The translations under genes and the position numbers were made by a program. 64,000 bases of DNA. Origin: Coleophoma eucalyptorum (Eukaryota; Ascomycota; Leotiomycetes; Helotiales; Dermateaceae). The notes below the pieces were generated by a model. The model had not been told where the DNA came from. It worked only from the letters and a program-made list of their open reading frames with translations, and did not search any database. Positions 58,543-64,000 of the stretch are shown here, in pieces (the stretch's first letter is position 1; the number at the start of each line of letters is the position of its first letter). The DNA lies in NCBI GenBank assembly GCA_026120035.1, contig JALRME010000018.1:806001-870000 (forward strand), read 5' to 3'.

Positions 58543-59173
58543 ATGTCTTCCGCTCGCATCCCAACTTCCACCTCCGTTACGGAGTCTGCTGTCATTGCAG
58601 CTCCCTTCGCCTCCGTCTGGCACTTGATTAAGCTCGAGTCTTTCGCTAGCTTCTGGTCTGCTCTGGACAAGAGCGAGTTCGTCAAGGATGTCGCCCCCGA
58701 TGCCAACGTTGACATCGTGAAGTGGACTTTCAAGGATGGCACCGTGTTGGAGGTCAAGCAGGAGGCTCACTCTGTACGTACTATTTTATTTAATTCCTTG
58801 CTACTATGTTGCTTGCGGTCGCAGCTGTCTTTTGGGGGTTCTCCATGCTGATTTGGCTGTTGCCATTCTCTAGTCCATCGACCACTACATCACCTACTCT
58901 GTCATCTCTGCCGCTCCTCAACTCACCTACTCCTCCGTCGTAAGCACTGTTCGATGCTTCCCAATCACCAGCGGCTCCAACGAGGGTCAAACCTTCATCC
59001 AATGGTCTGGAAACTTCTCCAGCGATGCTGATGCCGGTAAGTCTCCAAACAAAATTATTGAGAAACACATATGTCAGGAATGCATGCTAATTCTCCCATT
59101 AGGTGTCATCGAGGACGCCAAGTTCAAGCGTCGTGAGGCTTTGGCCGACCTTGCTAAGGCTCTTGCCAAGTAA
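58543..59173 (+). CDS. SRPBCC (Bet v1/polyketide-cyclase-like) fold protein
   Basis: Three exons (58543-58773, 58874-59036, 59103-59173) give 154 residues. The start at 58543 follows a purine-poor, A/C-rich leader (caagccATGtc). The sequence begins with the usual beta1-alpha1-alpha2 of the fold: SVTESAVIAAPFASVWHLIKLESFASFWSAL. A beta sheet follows (VDIVKWTFKDGTVLEVKQEAH, IDHYITYSVI, STVRCFPIT, GQTFIQWSGNFS) and a long C-terminal helix (AKFKRREALADLAKALAK). Proteins of this superfamily bind hydrophobic ligands in a cavity; the ligand here is unknown. It is short and apparently cytosolic. The fold call comes from the order of secondary-structure-like segments and the FxWSG signature. Confidence 0.75.
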
Positions 59174-60252
59174 GCGTTGTATGGGGACATATTTGCGTGT
59201 GGAATTTGGAGTTGAATCTGGATCGATGGATTGAATACCTGAGGGCAGATTTTGGGACACTGTTTCACTTGGAATGATGGGCCTTGGGATATCTGGAACA
59301 GTGATGCGTTGGTCTCTTGAGCTGTAAAGCTACAATGCCCTGTATCCAGCAAAAAATTGGAAATAAAAAGTAAAATTTGAGTCTTCTTCGGCCTTTTCGA
59401 GTCGGAATCCAAATGTTTCTCAGCTGGTTCCTGGGCTGGTAAATCGAACAACTCGTGGCAGATCGACCTTGATGATCTTCTTGGACCTTGTCTTTGTTTC
59501 CTGTGAACATCTCCCCACGACATGGCATTCCCGAAACTTTGTTTTTTTCTTTGTTTTGATATGTGGTTTTCCCAGTGTAGAGAACAAAACCCTAGAATGG
59601 TAGCGTAGCTTCCTATATGAGAACGTGCTACTAGAACGCACCCCGTTTAGTTCATAGCTTTGCAGGCCGCGCGATACACATTTTCAGGAGGGCTTATTAC
59701 CACATGAGTGGTGTTCAAACCAAAAAAAATTGGATTTTGGTGTGGTGGCTATAATGAGGACTTTGAATGATGTTGAGAGGTCGGGGCATTGGTGGCCACG
59801 GAGCGAGAGACTCTGAATTATGACTAGTCTACGTATGAAACTCATGTACTCGGGATCAAAAGATGAATCTCCATATCAAAGTTGAAGATGCTATAGCGCG
59901 CATACATCCTAACTGAAGGAGAGAACTAGGTGGTGGAGATTCTGGTATGGTGGCTCTCTCGTGTTCTGCGTTATCTCCAGCAGGTCACGCTTATTGCCGC
60001 AAAATCCGCTCGGCCACTTCGCAGTAGCGAGCATGCCGGATCGAAAACTCGGAGGTTAATGGACTTTACTATACTATGTACATGTGCAAGGCCATGAATT
60101 AAGACGTCAATATATCATTAATTTTGCAAGATGTGTATATATACAAAGCGGCAAAATGGCCATAATAGCCAGATCACCAACACATTGCATTCAATCAGAC
60201 AGGCTTTAGTTCTCCAATCTTTGACGACCTTTCAATTACTCCGTCCAACACC
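59174..60252. other. Intergenic region upstream of the NmrA-like gene
   Basis: No supported gene. Minus frames of 149 and 87 codons (59074-59528) overlap the SRPBCC 3' end and look like antisense chance frames. A strong TATA candidate lies near the right end. Confidence 0.5.
60136..60143 (+). promoter_or_regulatory. TATA box of the NmrA-like gene
   Basis: TATATATA followed by CAAA, 117 bases before the ATG at 60253. Typical spacing for a fungal core promoter. Confidence 0.5.
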
Positions 60253-61191
60253 ATGAGCAAGCTATTAGTTGTATTTGGAGCCACAGGCCAGCAAGGTGGT
60301 TCAGTCATTACCTCAGTCATCAATGATCCCGAGCTTTCCCAACAATACAAGATCCGAGCCATTACTCGCGACCAATCGAGCAAAGCAGCTAAGGAAATCG
60401 AATCTAAGGGAGTTGAGGTCGTCAAAGCCGACTCGGACGACCAAAAATCCCTCAAGCAAGCTCTTGAAGGAGCACACACTGTCTTCGGTGTCACTTTATC
60501 AGTCTACGAGGAAAATCCCAAAGCCAAGGAAGTTGTACAAGGCAAAACCATCGTCGACGCCGCCGTTGCAGCCGGCGCGGAGTATTTCATCTGGAGCACC
60601 ACCGTCATGGTCAGCACGGTTTCTGGCGGCAAGTACAAGGACTGTGCCATCTTCGATGCCAAGGCCGAAATTGAGGCCTATATTCGTTCCAAACCCATCA
60701 AGAGCGCTTTCTTCGCGCCTGGCTCCTACATGCAGAATGTCAAGAGCAGCTGGCTTCCACGACCACTTGGGGATGGCACCTATGCAGTTTTCAGCTTGAT
60801 CTCGCCCCAAACAGCTATTCCCCTCATCGATATTGCTTCAGACACGGGGAAATACGTCGGGGCCATTCTAGCCAACCCGGAAAAGTACGAAGGGAAAGTC
60901 TTCGCTGCTGCTTCGGAAATCCGGACCGAGGAGGAAATTGTTAGTATGATTGGCAGAGCGAATGGGAAGACGGTCAAGTACATCCAGATCCCCGAGGCGG
61001 ATTACCATGCAAGGTTACCAATGCATCCTTCGGTAGTCACTTCTTTGGCCCAGATGATGTTGTTCATCCAGGATTTTGGCTACTATGGTCCCGATACGGA
61101 GGGAAAGGTGCAGTGGACGGCTGAGAATGCTCGTGGGAAATTGACTTCATTTGAGGAATTTTTGGCGGCGAACCCGGTATCTTTGCAGTGA
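60253..61191 (+). CDS. NmrA-like NAD(P)-binding family protein
   Basis: A single exon encodes 312 residues, the usual size for NmrA/HSCARG-type atypical short-chain dehydrogenases. The dinucleotide-binding turn GATGQQGGS is at residues 10-18, preceded by the beta1 strand KLLVVF. Downstream are ITRDQSSKAA (an Arg contacting the 2'-phosphate would favour NADPH), the family's VVKADSDDQKSLKQALEGAHTVFGVT block, the YFIWSTT segment and a C-terminal region with SFEEFLAANP. Such proteins sense the NADP redox state (NmrA represses the nitrogen regulator AreA) or act as reductases; the catalytic Tyr-x3-Lys pair is not evident, favouring a sensor or regulatory role. It is not clearly the NmrA ortholog. 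Confidence 0.9.
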   Translation: MSKLLVVFGATGQQGGSVITSVINDPELSQQYKIRAITRDQSSKAAKEIESKGVEVVKADSDDQKSLKQALEGAHTVFGVTLSVYEENPKAKEVVQGKTIVDAAVAAGAEYFIWSTTVMVSTVSGGKYKDCAIFDAKAEIEAYIRSKPIKSAFFAPGSYMQNVKSSWLPRPLGDGTYAVFSLISPQTAIPLIDIASDTGKYVGAILANPEKYEGKVFAAASEIRTEEEIVSMIGRANGKTVKYIQIPEADYHARLPMHPSVVTSLAQMMLFIQDFGYYGPDTEGKVQWTAENARGKLTSFEEFLAANPVSLQ

Positions 61192-63462
61192 TCTTTAACT
61201 CAGATCTGATTGTGACCTTGTGAACAAGGTTGCAGGGGTTGGAAGTTGTATATACCATCTCTATAGTAGTAAAGAAAAGGTTGTATTCAGTCACCTGACA
61301 TTGTTGGATTATTGACCTCTGATTTTGTGAAAACGTTAGATCAAGATTGGCAATGGGAAACCAGAGAGATTGGGAAGAGCTTTTATTTCATTTTCATTTC
61401 TATTGTTCAAACCTATCCAAAATTGGATCCGTATAACCTAAGAAATACGTACGTGCATGGGTATCAAAGTAGAAATCGAAACAAGCATTCTCCATCTTGC
61501 GGAATAGATTTCCAACTCGCTCGTGCATTGTCTTGGCCATCCACAAGCAGGAGCAAGTACTTTGGAAATGCAATCAACTCCTCAATCCTCAACCTCTCCC
61601 ACCAAACCCCCCATGCATCCCAACAGCAGCGGCGTCCTGTTCGTTCTGGCCTCTCGCACCCTGCCCGTATCGGTTCGCTCGGAAGCGAGCAGAGTCATCG
61701 TAACTAAGTATTCCAAGTCAGATCTCTCCGTCTGGAAAACGAATCCATTCATTTTGAGATTGTCACATGTACCTTGATCTTGGGGATGACTGCTTAGGCT
61801 CTGGGTCAGCGATCCGAGGCGCTTCTATTGCTTGACTATCTTTCTCCATCTGAGTTGGAGGACCGCGAAGTTTGAGACACATTTTTGCAACTTTGGTTTT
61901 TGGTACGGGTTTCTAAGGGTGATAATATGAAATTCGTAGGTGCTGGATTTGATTATCCGGACCAGCAATGTCTATATCAGCAGTTCTTATATTGCGAAGG
62001 TACCAACTTCTTTACGTCAAACTAAAACTGGAGAACACGGCCTTGGCGTTCGTCATTAAGCGTGTTTAGGAGTCGGTTGTTGTGCAGTTGAATGTCTAAG
62101 GGATATGCCCTTTCGGAAAGAGAAGATCTCTTACTGAACTTGTCCTTTCTGGCTTTATTTTCGGATGCCCAGACATGCATACTCGGCAAAGTCCGGGGTT
62201 GTTCGGTGGCTTAGGTCCTTTAACATACACAGCCCTACAGGATCATATACCTGACCCACAGATCTTCTTCTCGTATACACCAAGCCCACTCAAATCTCAC
62301 TGGACCGGATGAATTCTTGTCATTGGCGGGATGTTAAAATATCGAGGTTGAACATGGTGCCTAGCTTATCATAAAGTAATTGCCAGGTGTTTGGAGTTGA
62401 AACACCTGTAGATTGGCGAGCAGACTGAGTATGGTGTTGCCGTTCTGGGAACTGTAATTAGAAACAAGGGCCTGTTGCCGCGATGATCACTGCAGCCTTT
62501 CCACGGAGCAGCTGGAATTCTGAAATGTTCTTTTGCAATCACACCAAAGTTTGCCTTGAAGTGTAAATTTGTTGGCATCTTCGGTTGACCAACTCCCTTG
62601 CTGAGGTCTAGAACTTGGGGTTTCGATAACTTGGCTGGTCGATTCGAGGATACTTGAGATGCCATGATCTTTTTAACACTCAACCATAATTCTTGAACTT
62701 AGAGCAGAGATGCGATTACCAGCTTGGACAACTCTGGATATAATATCTTACCTCGAAATAAATCACTTCTGGCAAATTAGTTGTTAAATAAAGCCCAATT
62801 ATTGAGATCCCATTTCTAATTATCACAGACGATGCTGTTAATTTGCTAACTAGTACATGCATTTGTGAACTATCCAATGTCTTTACAATGGAAAAGAAAA
62901 ATCTTAGCATCGGCACCGTTATGCTGTCAAACATTGCTATCCTGTCACTTTGCAACTGGACGTCTGGATACATCCCGCGTTTCTCAGCTGCCAAGATACT
63001 CGATTCAAGCGGGGAAATCTCATTTGCGTGGACGAAGCTTTTGAAAAGCTTTGGTTTACAGCAAGGAGAGAAGCTGCACCTCTTCGGAAATTGTTCAAGC
63101 ACCATTTCTTATGCCGCCAGACGACACAAGTTGCTTCATTGATTTATGATTGGATGCGTAAGACCTCCCTTGATGAGGATTCGAACTGGCGCATTCTAGT
63201 GTTCGAAAGTCATCTTATCACCCACTATACAAGCACAATCCTGTGTCTTTCGTGGTTTGCACAACCTCTGGTATTGCCGGGGTAAGTGTTTGTGGGGTAG
63301 CGATGAGCATAGCAATACTTGGCACATTTGAAGGAAAGAAGCCAAAAGCAACGCAATATCTATAAGTATTGGGACTGGCTGTAACCCAGAAAAATGAATG
63401 TCTCAAGCCCTGGTCTGTAGACTCGTCAAATCCGAAACTCTCCATAGCCATATTACTCCAAA
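61192..63462. other. Intergenic region with possible decayed sequence
   Basis: No intact gene. Frames up to 131 codons overlap on both strands. A minus frame at 62369-62683 opens with orderly protein-like sequence (NRPAKLSKPQVLDLSKGVGQ) and then becomes irregular, as a decayed gene might. I could not identify a family. Confidence 0.45.
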
Positions 63463-63976
63463 ATGCGTTCATACACCTCCTACTTCGTCCTTGTCCTTAC
63501 CATGGATGGCTTCATGGCTAGAAGCTATCCCTACCACAGATGATGGAGATGGTTCTACCAGCATTGTGCGAAATAACTGTCTAACTGATGATAATATCCA
63601 GGCTGTAGCCGATCGCTGGATTGACTTACGAAGACTCTAAACTAGGCCGCAGCCCAGATATACATCGCAGAAGGATTTCAGCTCTTCTCTGAATCCACCA
63701 ACATTGCCAATCCTGGTAGAGTTCGTCCTGTAAGGCTCCTCTTTCCCTCTCAAAAGTAAAAGAGTACCATTAATCGGTTAGATCCAAAATCTAACTTGCC
63801 CTTCAAAGGAGGTCTTCGTTGCTGATAAGAATCCACCACCATGTCATACTGCTAATGATGAGGAAAATCAGTATAACATTGTGGCGTTAGAACATGGATG
63901 CGATTTCTTTGTGATCCGCTGGGAACAAGACTTTAATCCAGCATATACTTGCAATGCTCCCCAGCATCGGGAATAG
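63463..63976 (+). pseudogene. Broken NTF2-like secreted-protein gene
   Basis: Pieces of one small secreted protein lie in order on the plus strand. An ATG at 63463 starts a signal-peptide-like segment (MRSYTSYFVLVL). The next frame carries NNCLTDDNIQAVADRWID (63560-63620). The first frame then resumes with TLN, a TAG stop at 63643, and AAAQIYIAEGFQLFSESTN. A 52-base GT-AG intron (63730-63781) keeps phase into CPSKEVFVADKNPPP and HGCDFFVIRWEQDF, ending at TAG 63974-63976. The order C-x-TxxxA...W, SKEVF, CDxxxIRW resembles fungal secreted NTF2-like domain proteins. Two frame changes and one stop make it nonfunctional as read. The TAG may derive from CAG by C-to-T change. Assembly error is the alternative. 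Confidence 0.45.
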
Positions 63977-64000
63977 CGGGGATTGACATTGTTTACCTGA

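Noticed and set aside
59074..59528. Minus frames of 149 and 87 codons
   Set aside because: Partly antisense to exon 3 of the SRPBCC gene; no motif and no promoter.
63172..63192. GATTCGAAC resembling the T arm of a minus-strand tRNA
   Set aside because: The five-base T stem does not pair and no anticodon arm fits.
1..64000. CRISPR arrays, insertion sequences, phage or operon structure
   Set aside because: Introns, targeting presequences and fungal families show eukaryotic nuclear DNA; no spaced direct-repeat array or transposase was seen.

Overview
The window looks like nuclear DNA of a filamentous ascomycete (Pezizomycotina). Helotiales/Leotiomycetes is my guess, not a demonstrated placement. 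The evidence is short introns of about 45-65 bases with GTRNGT donors, a nuclear-encoded ATP9 precursor, an eEF3/New1-type ABC-F ATPase, a CFEM-domain PTH11-like receptor, a WSC-domain secreted protein, a fungal amidoligase and a mitochondrial methylcitrate-cycle pair. I saw no bacterial operons, CRISPR array, rRNA, tRNA or intact transposon. Gene models below were built by hand: splice sites were chosen so that reading phase closes across every junction and the family motifs stay continuous.

Layout. 0-5 kb: a possible small tail-anchored protein (minus) head-to-head with an MFS transporter (plus, 5 exons). 5-10 kb: a New1/Elf1-like ABC-F ATPase (minus) divergent from a DUF1275 membrane protein (plus). 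11-15 kb: an amidoligase-family protein (minus) and an eight-exon CFEM/PTH11-like seven-helix receptor (minus). 17.1-17.7 kb: nuclear ATP9 precursor (minus). 17.7-24.2 kb: a 6.5 kb stretch with no gene I can support. 24.2-28.7 kb: a 21-exon SNF2/RING helicase. 29.7-38.6 kb: four co-oriented genes, namely M3 oligopeptidase, type-B carboxylesterase, homogentisate 1,2-dioxygenase (with a GC-AG intron and a 23-base exon) and an O-fucosyltransferase-like membrane protein. 39.9-43.5 kb: secreted gamma-glutamyltranspeptidase and nitronate monooxygenase (both minus). 43.5-47.1 kb: weak small ORFs and a possible gene relic. 47.1-51.1 kb: 2-methylcitrate synthase and 2-methylisocitrate lyase transcribed divergently from a shared 558-base region. 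53.0-57.8 kb: a secreted protein of about 1486 residues with a beta-propeller-like N-terminus, Ig-like middle, three WSC domains and Ser/Thr-rich linkers. 58.5-61.2 kb: a small SRPBCC-fold protein and an NmrA-like protein. At the right edge lies a broken NTF2-like secreted-protein gene.

Most neighbours are unrelated housekeeping or accessory genes. The one clear functional unit is the methylcitrate pair, which makes 2-methylcitrate from propionyl-CoA and oxaloacetate and cleaves 2-methylisocitrate to pyruvate and succinate in mitochondria. Homogentisate dioxygenase belongs to tyrosine/phenylalanine breakdown, but no other enzyme of that route is adjacent. The receptor and WSC protein concern the cell surface; gamma-glutamyltranspeptidase is probably secreted and nitronate monooxygenase handles nitroalkanes.
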